NCBI GenBank assembly: GCA_023627715.1
Contig: JAMAHW010000007.1
Location: 558,001-622,000, forward strand
Direction of reading: 5' to 3'
Length of the DNA: 64,000 nucleotides
Origin: Periconia sp. R9002
Lineage: Eukaryota > Ascomycota > Dothideomycetes > Pleosporales > Periconiaceae
In this document: positions 45,255 to 55,970 of the stretch, piece by piece
Layout: each line of letters starts with the position of its first letter
How positions within the stretch are numbered: position 1 is the stretch's first letter
The notes under the pieces: model-generated
Databases searched by the model: none
Seen by the model: the letters and a program-made list of their open reading frames with translations, nothing else
Told to the model about the DNA's origin: nothing
Translations under genes and position numbers: made by a program

Positions 45255-46004
45255 TCAGCTCAAGCGTTGAAGATAACCTTGCTGGATCAACCGTTCTACA
45301 TCCCCTTGACGTACGTAGAACTGGCTGTTTTTTGTCAAGGTGATGGCACTGCAGGGGAAGTCAGACAATCATCATCCTGGCGGAAAGGAACGCACCGTAC
45401 CCGTATTCGGTTTGGATCTCGCCGGCATCTTTCAGCACACGGACATCAATGAACAAGTCCTTTGGTGGTTCAAGACTGCCTGTGAGATCAATGTCGGTCC
45501 ACTGTCCCTTGTATGCAGCCAGCAAATCGCTATACTGCCGGACGTATTCCTCCTCTTCCGGGCTCAAGCTGCTGGAGCCTCCGTCAGCGCTCGAATTTCC
45601 TCCTTCTTTCCCGTTCTTGACCGTCTGTTGTTGACGCTCTAGCACGTCGATGCCACTCCAGCACATTTCCTCAAGCTTATCAGTCCGGTTGCGATGGTAA
45701 GCAAGCAGACATCGCTTGTTCCTCCGCATACATAGGTGGTTGGTCAGGAGGGCGCAGGCAGTGGCTGGCTCGGAAGATGGGTTGAAGGATCCCGCAAAGG
45801 GTTCGAGAATGACCGCAACATCTTTGTCTAGGTCGCGGACTTCGCGTGTGGTCGCGCGTACGAGCTCGGTTTGATACGGTGGTAGGTGAGGAAGTTTCAA
45901 TGTGCGCTTAGCATGCTGGACCTGTAATGTGTGAGTGGGCTTCGTGCAAAGAGAAGAGAGCATCAGTGGGGTCATACCAGCTTCAAGCCAGATTCTCCAT
46001 ACAT
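45255..46004 (-). CDS. psf1: GINS complex subunit PSF1
   Basis: Part of the GINS tetramer that, with Cdc45 and Mcm2-7, forms the replicative CMG helicase. Model: complement of 45255..45348, 45401..45921, 45978..46004, giving 213 aa, the normal PSF1 length. The 27-nt first exon encodes MYGESGLKL and splices to VQHAKRTLKLPHLPPYQTELVRATTREV, the conserved PSF1 N-terminus. The linker region is rich in Gly and Ser (GGNSSADGGSSSLSPEEEEYVRQYSDLLAAYKGQWTDIDLTG). The C-terminal B-domain ends TEYGAITLTKNSQFYVRQGDVERLIQQGYLQRLS, as usual. GC-rich inverted sequence (GGCGCG ... CGCGCC) at about 46147-46166 in the promoter could bind a cell-cycle factor, but this is only suggestive. Confidence 0.93.
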
Positions 46005-46484
46005 CGGGGGCGCGGCTGCACTTTTGTGTTGGGATATTCTAGATGAACTCTATCAAAACTCAGATCTAAGTGCTATCTTTTGCACCATGTGGGATCGAAA
46101 TCTTCGCAAAGTTATCGAGATACCTCGTTCCCTCGGCGGGGAAGGCGCGTTCCCGCACGCGCCTCTCTAGCCTAGCCTAGTATGGTTTCGCCTTCTAGAC
46201 CTATCAACGTCCTTTATCTGACCTCATCACTCTTCACAATAACGACGTGAGCCTATTGTCCTCAAAGCAATTGAATTTGATCATCGCTAAAGAATATACG
46301 TGCACTAACAGGATATACTATGAGAAACAGTTACCGCCCAATCTCACTGGACGATAGGGTATCCCGAGAACCAAAACACAATTCTACTACTCAGCAAGTA
46401 CATACTTATCTATACATACATGTATGGGTCGCATGAACTCGGTATAGAATATCATGCCATTTTTGAGAAAGGCTTACTTGGAGT
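46005..46484. other. PSF1 promoter / HMG-box gene 3' flank
   Basis: 480 bp, no supported ORF. A GC-rich patch lies near 46135-46170 and AT-rich sequence follows. Confidence 0.5.
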
Positions 46485-48164
46485 TCAAAGCTGTTGATCC
46501 CCTACAAGCCCCCATTTGTCGAACTCTGACTCTAACTCTATCGTCTCGATGCCAGTGTCAGGCTGCCACGGATCAGATCGATACTCGTCTTGCGATAAGG
46601 CTCTATCGATATATTTATCGACACTCTGCTGATCAAACTCCCTATCGATCATGGCCATATGCCCATTTCTAAATTCCGGGTTCTGGGCTGGAGATGCCCC
46701 CATGTGATGAGTATTGTCGAAAGCCAGAAGCATGGGGTCGACCTGAGGTTCTCCTCCAAGCGGCGTGCCCGGGTGAGAGTTCAGTTGCTGCATCAAATCA
46801 ACTGCATGTCCACCGGGAAGGCCCAGCAATGCATGGTCAGGAGCAAATTGGATGGTTGAGCTGGGTGAATCAACACGCCGAAGTCGCATATCCTCCATCG
46901 TTCCCGGAGTCATGCCCATGCCCGCGTGCATCGGAGCCTGATAGTACTGGTTGTACGGATCTTCATGAGGCATGGGCATTGGTCGTCCCTCATAGCTCAT
47001 CTCCCAGCCTGGCTTGTTCCTACGACCCCCATTCGATCGAAGGCTTGGATGGAAGAAGCCTCCATCCATGCCACTTGCTAAGTAACCTAAGTCCTGGTTT
47101 TCCTGCCTCGGCGGCTGATATTTGGTCCGCCTGTGGCCTGGTTTCCACTCAGTATCATCTAGATCACTTGGTTCCTCGTCGGAAAATTCCCCTTTACGCT
47201 TCCGCGCCGGCGCTGCGGTTTTACTTGGGGAAAATTTATATTCCGGATGGGCGCTTTGATGGTTCAGGCGTTCGATCTTAGCATAATCGTTATACAGATC
47301 ACGGATTTCTGGGGGCTCGAGGGGCCAGCTTTCTCCTGAAACCGAGGAGACTACCTGGTGGTTGTTCTGAAGGCACCATTGCTTTGTCCTTTCAGCGTAC
47401 GCAGACCGGTAGAGCATGAACGAATTCATCGGCCTGGTGATATAACCATTGCGCTTCTCAACCTCTTTTCGTCTTGTCTCTGGCGAGCGTTCCACCCATT
47501 CTTTCATATTTCGAACTGGTATAGAAGACATGCCTTTGGTCAACTCACTCAGTGGTGCAGTCAGCTTTGGAGTCTTCGGTTTGTCGCTCTTTTCGGTTTT
47601 TGCTTTCCTGGATCTTGGAGTGGCTTTTGGTTTGGGTGTTACCTGCTCCTGCGGTGAAGTAGAAGAGCCAAGTGCTCGACCACTTCTTGTCCGTCTTCCA
47701 GCTTCATCAGCCTCGGTCGCAGATCGTGGAGTGGGTGGTGAGCCAGAGAATGCGACAGGGTTATTCTTTGCAGCATCAGCATTAATTCTTACTTCATGAT
47801 GTTAACAATGCTTACTGGGTATCCATTTCCATGGGCATCTTGATAATAGCTCGATCCTTGGCCGGTTCCATCCTAGTCTCGTCAGCAATTCCATTGAGGA
47901 GTCTTAGACGGCAACACCGACATATTGTATATTGTGTCCAAAGCCATCGCCAACCTGGCCCCTTGCCTGCGTCGGATGTTGGAGTAACTGATCGTGTGCT
48001 ATTGAGGCTGGAGGGGCATAACCAACCCCGTAGTCACCAGGCTCGTCATACGAGTATACATGATGGGCATTATACTGTGCGAGGTGGTGGAAGCCGGAGT
48101 GTAGATCGACGTTCATATTTGGTGGAGTGGGAGGGTGTTGATGGATCAATGTCTCAGTCTTCAT
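46485..48164 (-). CDS. HMG-box transcription factor of the mating-type (MATA_HMG) class
   Basis: Likely model: complement of 46485..47765, 47816..47872, 47922..48164 (526 aa). The HMG box (about 205-280) reads NGYITRPMNSFMLYRSAYAERTKQWCLQNNHQVVSSVSGESWPLEPPEIRDLYNDYAKIERLNHQSAHPEYKFSPSK. The RPMNSFMLYR start, NHQVVS and HPEYKFSPSK place it in the MATA_HMG class, with STE11/FMF-1/PaHMG5-type regulators of sexual development the best guess. A basic stretch (PKPKATPRSRKAKTEKSDKPK) precedes the box and may be a nuclear signal; the C-terminal 240 residues are rich in Pro, Met, Gly and Asn. The donor of intron 1 (GTCGGT at 47921) is non-consensus, so the exon 1 end is uncertain by a few codons. Intron 2 (47766-47815) is better supported. 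Confidence 0.82.
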
Positions 48165-51100
48165 CGCGGAGTCTTAGCCCTAGCGGCTGCTTTCCCGGCG
48201 TGTATCTCAGTGTTTGAGGTGCGAATCAGCTTTATGAAAGTGCCTCACAAGAAGTCCAGTCGTCCAGTCGCAATACAAAACAGTTACAAAGAGCAATGCG
48301 CCGGGGCCGGAACCAATTGAAGTTATTTTCGGAACAGCAGTCGAAGCTTTCAAGTGTCGATGCTTGTTGATTTTGTACATGCACAGATATGCAGCGGTTT
48401 TGCGACGATGTTTCAGGCGACTGATGACGTTTCCTGCGCGTCTCCAGAATGGTATGTGCTGGTCGTACGAGTTGGAAAGGCCGTCTGTATATGTGTGTCA
48501 GTCTTGATGATATAGTCTGACGGTGCGCATTCGGGTCGGTTTGCTCCTGCCGCAAATACTCGTCCCGGGCAGCAGAATTCCAACCAGGTAACGATTGCAG
48601 ATACCCGCTTCTCACCGGTACGTACCTTGGATCTAAGACAAGCAACACGATCAACAACAGACTTCACACGAGTTGCTCAAAAAGAACGTTGATGTCTGGA
48701 TTTGATGGTTTCGCGAGTCGGGTGGATTTCTTTGTCGAGGACAGCCACCTAGGAGATGGCGAAGAGGCAAAATGGACAGACAGCAGTTCTTTGTCTGGTG
48801 AGTTGCGTCCCCAATAGGTATTTGTAGCGGCACTGAGGTTCTCGAGTTCGATCGCTCGCGTAGTTTGTAGCTCATGTCCTCGCTGAAGACGGACAAAGAG
48901 GACCGGATCCGTGAAGACTTTTGAAGCTTTGCCACATCTGGCACTGACCGCTGTTTCTGGAAGTAGTTCTCACTTTCACAGACCAGAGTATAGAGATGAC
49001 GAGAAGTCGTTCTACTGGAGCTTCCATTCGTTTTTGAGCCGAAGAGATAAGAGGTACGCTTCCAGAGATGGTTGAAAACGGCCGACCGTACCAACACGGT
49101 AGGAAACGATGGCATAGAGCGCCACGATTTGCATATGGTTACGCCTATGCCAGATTTGGTCTGCAGTCCACATGGTGGAGGCTCCTACGAGCTCTAGCAT
49201 TGTGGCTGTCGATCTGGTGGGACCTGCTTTCCTATGGCCAATGGCGGTCCTATTCCCTCGATACTTAGCAGGACAAGATGTGTACCCTCACAGCCTTAGC
49301 ATCTGGTGTGAGTCCAAAGAGACGAGAGAAAGTCCTGTCGTACAGAGTCTGCGGCCCACATTCCTCGTAGCCAATCCCAGCGGTTGGCATCCACACCAGT
49401 CTTTCCAACATTCCCTCCAAATCCAATGAGAAGGGAGCAACACGGCTTCTGTTTCAATCCATGCCCAAAGAAGCCACCAATTTCTTTCCTACGGGCATCC
49501 AAACAGGCCCGAGCGTCCATGTACAGCGGCTACCCGCATCACAGTCAGGTCAGGGTACTCATCAGCATGGAATAGCAGGGGCTACAACATTGGTACCTCA
49601 TCATGGTAGCATGTTCTCATTGCATTCGAGGGGGCCGTTCACAGCATGATTGAGATATGGCAGGGTTACGTGAAAACCGTCACACATTGGGCAATTAAAC
49701 AAATGACATATACAACCTTGGGATGTGTCTCTCAATTCCCGACACAGTGGGTACACTTGCCAGCTCTGGCGTCCTGGCTGCAAGCTGCATCTCAGTATGA
49801 ATGTATGTGTACATGCGAAGGGGCTAGCACATGACCGCAGCCGGGAGCCAAAGAATACACGGCACAATGTTCAATCAGATAGGACGATTTGCTGTATGTG
49901 GGAATCGTTCGGCAGCTCCGCTTTGGTAGACTACCTGGCAAAGGCTCAGTCAAGGCCAAAGCCAGATCAGATGGTAGCCCTGCCATGGAGCCGTATCAGT
50001 ATTTACACCCGCATGGCCCCATGGTCGCATGCATCTAATTTTCTGCTAACGCTCGGTTGCTTCCGGACGATCAGCGCATTCTAGCTCAACGTGTGCGAGC
50101 CAGTTGCGATATTTTCGGTCGCTCCAGCTCGGGCGTGGGAATGCACACTATGTCCCGATTCGGATGACAGCCCCAAACAATTCTGTTTTCCGTCCGTCCT
50201 GTGTGTAACCAGCCCTAGTCGCCCTCAAGCATGTGATTGGGTTTGTCCGAGAGCAAACGGGGGGTCATGCCTGCTTGGTAAATTGACATGTACACATGTT
50301 TGAATCAGGGGGTCGCTTCTCTTCACCGGAGAGATGCCTCTGAAATTGTTCTTCAAACGCCACTAAACTATTCTCTCAGTTCCTGTCGACCATACCACCA
50401 TCTCCCTCTGTGGGCCATTTGTTCTTCCAAAATTCGAGTGGGACTTCCACCTTGTCTCGTGCTGTGGTTATGTCTATGTCTGTAGGTGTAGACAACGGCG
50501 TCTCACCACCAGGGTATGCGTATGTAATAGATAACCGGCGTACATGTTTACATGTAAGCTATTAAAGAGAAAGGTGTGACAAGCGAACGCTCGTCGCAGC
50601 GTATCGAGTGCCTCTACACGTTTCACCCATATCTATCTTTCTTTCTCTATCCTGCATATCCAGTCACCGTCAGACCAATCGGTCAATCTTCAAATGGGAC
50701 GAGTACCACAACAAGGAACATAACCGACGAACATCGTATACGGACGAAATCAACTAACAAATCAGCCCTCCCAACCGAGGGTGAAAGGTAAAGATAAATT
50801 TTGAATTCAGAAAATGCTTTCGCCAATCAACAAAGCTCACCCCGAGGAACTTGTCCCAGTACCGTGGGGAGTGAGTCAATTGCCAGCCTATACGTGTTTC
50901 CCCCCGCTTTTGACTCGTCGTCGATGACAGCAGATCCCCCTACCGAATGTGCACGCTGAGTTCATTTGTTGCTTTTCACAACGTTTTCGCGTACATGCGT
51001 GGTATGAAACCAGATGTTTTGTAGGAGTCGGAAGAAACGCAAGTGGATATAGAAGAAGGAACAATCAAAGATGGAGAGGGATGTGAAATTAGACGAAGAA

Positions 51101-53445
51101 GTTGTTATGAACAGGGTGGTTGCAAGCACCCAATCCTCCATCTAGAAAGGCAATTACAAGCCCTGCTCATCACCCCATCGTCCTCACAACCATCCAACAC
51201 TTCTTTTCCCAAACGTTCTCACTGCCAAAATTCTATCATGCCTGTTCTTAACCAAACTCCCTCCGATCATCATCCCAATCATCCGATTTCCCCTCCAAAA
51301 CCCCCCATCTCGTCTCTTCTCTTCCCTTTCCTAGCCTTCCTTCCGACACACCTCCCCTGCTATACGTACATATGTACCTGCCCCCTGCGAACCACGGTTC
51401 GCATACCCGTCCTTCACGTCAGAAATCAGGTGATGCGGCATGATGCGGACATGGAGCCTGATGTTTAGCCCCATGTGTCTCCGTTCCGTTCCGTCCATAC
51501 GTAGTTGCTTGACTTGTCCTTTTATCGTTAGTTAGGTAGGTACATCGCATGGTGCTCTAGTTCACCATTTCTGCACAGGTAGTATAGTTTCAGACGTTAG
51601 ACGACGCCTGGGGAAGTTATCTGTCTCCCGTTTTGGTATTTCCTGGGCGCTTAGGGAGGGTAGTTCGATGTGGTGATAGTATGGGTGTGTGGGGGGGAGG
51701 GGAGGGAAGCGAAAGTGCGATCCGAACCGCGAACCAAACTTTCGATTTTGCTTGCCTGATTTTTTTTTCTGTGTTCTAGTGTTTCTGGTAAGTAGGTTGG
51801 CTGGTTCGATATTTTGCAAGACTTGTAGGTTTGTATGTGAGTGACGGATGGATGGTGTGTTATCAACGATAGAGAATCGAGCAACTGGGACCTTCTCAAC
51901 TGATCCCTTTAACCACTATGATAGAAGGAAGTATATTGACAAACAGCCTCCAACCTCATCTCCAAATTCCCACTGAAACAAAACCCCATGCGCGTTCTCA
52001 CCCTTCGCTTATTCTATCTCGTTTCTGCATAGCTACGATCCACGCAAATCTACACCGATTCTTCACCCATCTCTTGGCGTGCATACATTCTCTAGCATTC
52101 ATCCTGTCTGCCACAAAACCTGCACCTCGCTGTTCGTTTACCGCTCACTCACTAGTTCGATCAGCAGTCTCCTTGCTACCAGGTAGCACGGAGGTAGGAA
52201 GGATTACCGCAAGGAGTTAGGAAATCAATTTCTGTCCATTCTTTGGATGAGTATGTAGGCTGCAGAGGCAGGCTGTTCGCACGTATCCAAGGATCTGCAA
52301 TTAGTCAGTGAGACCATAAGGCGCGTCAGAGCGGTATACTTGAACACTGAAACGAAACCTATTGAGATTTCGGTACCCTAGAAACACGTCATAGCCGTTT
52401 CCCCTCGCTGACTGACGCCGTATCTCGCCTGACCGTCCTGCGTGTATGTGTACATACACCCGTGCAGCTCAACTATTCGACTCCTATACAACCATAGAAT
52501 CATCTGTCTTCTCTTGGTACAGATCTCTCGGATTCATCAGCAGACGGCTTCAATTTGACTTTATTTTGTCTGTTCCTCTGCCTGATCTGTCATCGCGATT
52601 GTCATCCTCATCTGTCTCGCTCTATTGTTGGTTACCGAACCGTTTTTATATATCCGGGTCTGGCGTACCGTACCGTACCATACTTGTTTGTGTGTAGGTG
52701 AGCAAGGCGGTATTACTGTATACCTTTTTCGGTATAGTTAGCGGGGCTAAATACTCTTAATTTGAAGGGGAAAGTGGTGGTAGGTGAGGTGTTCGTGCGT
52801 GTGGGTGAGCGCGAGCGAGCGAGCGTGGATGTCGGAGATTGTCAAAGGAGACTATTGGGTTAAGCGAAGAGCTGAACGCACAGTATGAAGAGCTTCTCGC
52901 GGCACATTTGGTAAGGGCTTTCTTTTACTGTGGCTAGAATTGAAAGATAGAGTTTACAAATGGGTTTGCTCGGTGTGGAACGTGTAGGCTAAGGTCTGAC
53001 GCAAATTTGCATGAAGATAATGTATCGCTAATGCAAATGGACATGAAAAATCATTAACCTACTACTGGATTAAATCTCATCAAAATGTATCATTTCAAAA
53101 GTACTGGCATTTGATATGATTTTCTACATTTACTTAATCTTTGCTAGACAATAAGAAATGGGAGACTAGAAGGAAAGCAAAGCCACGTTATGGGGTAATG
53201 GCTGTCGAAGGCTCTGGACAAAGAGGATTTGACAAACAAAGACACGTGGAGAGGCTTTATAGGAAAAACCATGAAGATTAATGCTGCGCCACAGAGATGC
53301 ATCGAGAACAAAGGGAGCTTTTGGAGTCACGCCAATTTCATCCCTTCGTGAAGTAACGACACTTATTCAATTTTTCACTTTCGCTGCAACTTACTAGGCG
53401 ACCGTAACTCTTATTTATCGCCCATTGGACACTCCTCATCTCAGA
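48165..53445. other. 5.3-kb region without a convincing protein gene
   Basis: Lies upstream of the HMG-box gene (minus) and upstream of the coiled-coil gene (plus). ORFs are all under about 155 codons and have no domain, signal peptide or splice logic I can support. Pyrimidine-rich and microsatellite-like patches occur (for example 51170-51360 and 52800-52825). It probably holds a long regulatory and 5' UTR region of the HMG gene and possibly non-coding transcripts. Confidence 0.5.
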
Positions 53446-55464
53446 ATGGACCCAGAAAACAAGCATAGTCACGATGATAGCAAAACTCCATCAAACCGGC
53501 CTTCAACCCCGAGTAAAGGGAAGCCTTCCCAGGGAAAGGAAAAGAGCATTCATAGGACTTACAGCGTTAGGAAGGATGCCGCAGATACCCAGTCGCAGCC
53601 ATCACCAAGAACTCCCAGTACCCCGTTCAGGGATTTTATGGCCGATACTACGTCTTCGAAGAACAAACACAGAGATAAAGTGCCGTTAACTCCAGGTGTT
53701 CCTGCCGAGAGGGTGGAGTCTCCTTCCTCACTTACTCATTCGCAGTCATCGCCACGAACTCCTGCTACTCTTCATGGAGATTACAAGGACGACACTACGG
53801 CTTCCAAGAATAGGCACAGAGACAAAATCCCGTTGAGTCCAGGTGTTTTTGCTGAGAAGGCGGGAACTGTTGGGCCTTCGTATGGTACCGATCACTCCCA
53901 TCACGAGCCTGCACCTTCTCGTCCGCGCAGGGGTTCCAACACTAACCGGGATGCTCGTAGGCCTATACCATTGAGAATTAAGACCGCGGTTGAGGATACA
54001 GGTAGTTGGGGCTCTCCACTTAGATCTGCAGTATCTATTGAGGAGGAAGACGCTTCAAGCTCAGATATATTTGGGGATTATGATTTCCCACCTGGGTCCG
54101 CGCCAGCCACGGTGAGACTGCAGACTTTTAGTCCGAACATCCAATCTCCAGAAGATGTTTCGCCAGCAGGACCTCTTCATCCTCAAAGCGGCCGGGGCGG
54201 AGATCAATCACCCGATGAGCAGACCGAGAAAGATGCCATGAGCAGAATGACCAATACACCAGAACTAAAAATTAAGCTGAATGAGGTAGAACAGCAGTTA
54301 GCCCAAGCAGTTGCTGAAAAGGAGAGGTTGCAAACACTGCTCCAACAGCGTGACAAGGAGGGAATGTATCTATCAGAAGAGAAATGGCAGAGTCTAGCCA
54401 AGGAAACGCTGGGAATACATGAACGGAACGAAGCATTGGAAGCGAGGCTTCAGCAGTACTCGGGCGACATCGGAATGTGGAGGACGAAATGGGAGCAAGC
54501 TCAGCAACAGCTGGAGGAGCAAGAGGAGCGACAACATCGACAACGACGGGAAAGATCACTTGTATTGTCCCCAACAAAGCGGGAAGGCGAAAAAGTTTAC
54601 ATGGTTCCGATGAATGAAGACCTAGGCGCCGCGTACGATGATCTTCGCCTAGACTACCAAGACACGCGTGCCATTGTCCACAAGTTGCGGACTGAGAACA
54701 AGAGTTTGCACGATGGAGTGCCAAAAATGCGGCGTGAGAATCAAGATTTAAAGCAGCAACTTGTCTCTTGTGAGGCGCACAGTGTGATCATTCAGGAATC
54801 GCTGGACCGGGTCACTGCGGAATCTGCAGCGTGGGAAGCTGAATACAAGGTCACGCTTGAAAAGTTAGAAAAAGAGCGGTTCGAGTTCGATACACAGTCG
54901 GAAAAAAAGAATTCGGAAATGGAGAAGTGTGTCCGGGAATATCGTGATCGAATGCCCGAACATAATGAGGAGTGGTGGGATATTCAAAGCCTACAGAGGA
55001 ATCTTGTAAAGGTGGAGCAGGACAACAATGAGCTTGGCCAGCGACTAGAGGCCACCCAGAAGGCCAAACAAGCCGCATACCAAGAGGGTATCAAATTGAG
55101 AAAGGCGCTCGGTGAGTTGAAGAAGGCAGCGGGTGAAGATGCGAGGAGCGGGTACAACACTTCCTCAAGGAAGTTAGCCCGTGGATCGTGGGACAGGCCT
55201 GAAGCTCGCGCCGCACGCGAACAGGCCATGAGTGAGTTTCGCAAAGAGAGGCGTAGGGAACGTGAGCGGGACGACAGAGAAGAAGAGATCTTGGATCAAA
55301 TACGGAAATGGTACATGAAGCAATCATATCCACCTTTCAAGAGATCGTATGCAAAACTGCCGCCAAAATCATGGCACAGGTGGCACGGCGACGAATGGCT
55401 GGATCGTGGCGCAACAGGTGTAGATGCGAGAGATAGGGAAGTCATAGACAGGTTGAGAAGATGA
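53446..55464 (+). CDS. Coiled-coil protein with a tandem Ser/Pro/Thr-rich repeat
   Basis: Intronless, 672 aa from the ATG at 53446 (the frame opens slightly earlier only at a TTG). The first 280 residues are disordered and rich in Ser, Pro, Thr and Lys. They contain a tandem repeat of about 45 residues: SPRTPSTPFRDFMADTTSSKNKHRDKVPLTPGV, then SPRTPATLHGDYKDDTTASKNRHRDKIPLSPGV. Its SP and TP sites suit proline-directed kinases. From about 280 to 570 it is coiled coil (LKIKLNEVEQQLAQAVAEKERLQTLLQQRDKE and later heptads). The C-terminus is basic, with ARAAREQAMSEFRKERRRERERDDREEEILDQIRKWYMKQSYPPFKRSYAKLPPKSWHRWHGDEW. I do not recognise the family. Confidence 0.82.
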   Translation: MDPENKHSHDDSKTPSNRPSTPSKGKPSQGKEKSIHRTYSVRKDAADTQSQPSPRTPSTPFRDFMADTTSSKNKHRDKVPLTPGVPAERVESPSSLTHSQSSPRTPATLHGDYKDDTTASKNRHRDKIPLSPGVFAEKAGTVGPSYGTDHSHHEPAPSRPRRGSNTNRDARRPIPLRIKTAVEDTGSWGSPLRSAVSIEEEDASSSDIFGDYDFPPGSAPATVRLQTFSPNIQSPEDVSPAGPLHPQSGRGGDQSPDEQTEKDAMSRMTNTPELKIKLNEVEQQLAQAVAEKERLQTLLQQRDKEGMYLSEEKWQSLAKETLGIHERNEALEARLQQYSGDIGMWRTKWEQAQQQLEEQEERQHRQRRERSLVLSPTKREGEKVYMVPMNEDLGAAYDDLRLDYQDTRAIVHKLRTENKSLHDGVPKMRRENQDLKQQLVSCEAHSVIIQESLDRVTAESAAWEAEYKVTLEKLEKERFEFDTQSEKKNSEMEKCVREYRDRMPEHNEEWWDIQSLQRNLVKVEQDNNELGQRLEATQKAKQAAYQEGIKLRKALGELKKAAGEDARSGYNTSSRKLARGSWDRPEARAAREQAMSEFRKERRRERERDDREEEILDQIRKWYMKQSYPPFKRSYAKLPPKSWHRWHGDEWLDRGATGVDARDREVIDRLRR

Positions 55465-55970
55465 CAGGGTGTTTGAGGGTGGTGGATAGATGCTTGGATA
55501 GACTCGATTGATGCTGTCAACATGAATTTTCAGCTGCCCAGCGCGCCTTCCTACCGCATTGGTGATGCATGGTGGGGTTGATGTGGCGCGTGCCATCGCC
55601 TCGTTTCCCTTCCCTTGTGTGTCGTATACACCCTTGCATGCATAAGGCTTCCTCCACCAGTTTTCGCTCGTTACGGCGGTAATTAAAGCAGCTATTACAT
55701 AAATAAGTGTGGTGTGAAGTTAAGAGCTCAACGACATGAGCAGCAGCGCCTTTATGTTATGTTGTTGTGCATCTATCACTGCCCCTCCCTTGCAAAAAAC
55801 TAGTCTACGTCATGCGCTGCACCGCCACACCTCCTACCAGAACCTGACCTTAGGTAGCACATACCCGTGGACATGCATAGGTAGAGATTATATGAGCTTA
55901 CCTTGCCCGAACCACTTCCCACTCACTTCGTACTCTCCCTCCCCTTCCCACTTTGCGCCCTGCCTGGATC
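55465..55970. other. Intergenic, het-c promoter
   Basis: 506 bp between tandem genes with no supported ORF. Confidence 0.5.

Noticed and set aside
48232..49115. Two overlapping minus-strand ORFs upstream of the HMG gene
   Set aside because: No recognisable motif and no splice sites that extend them; more likely 5' UTR or non-coding sequence.
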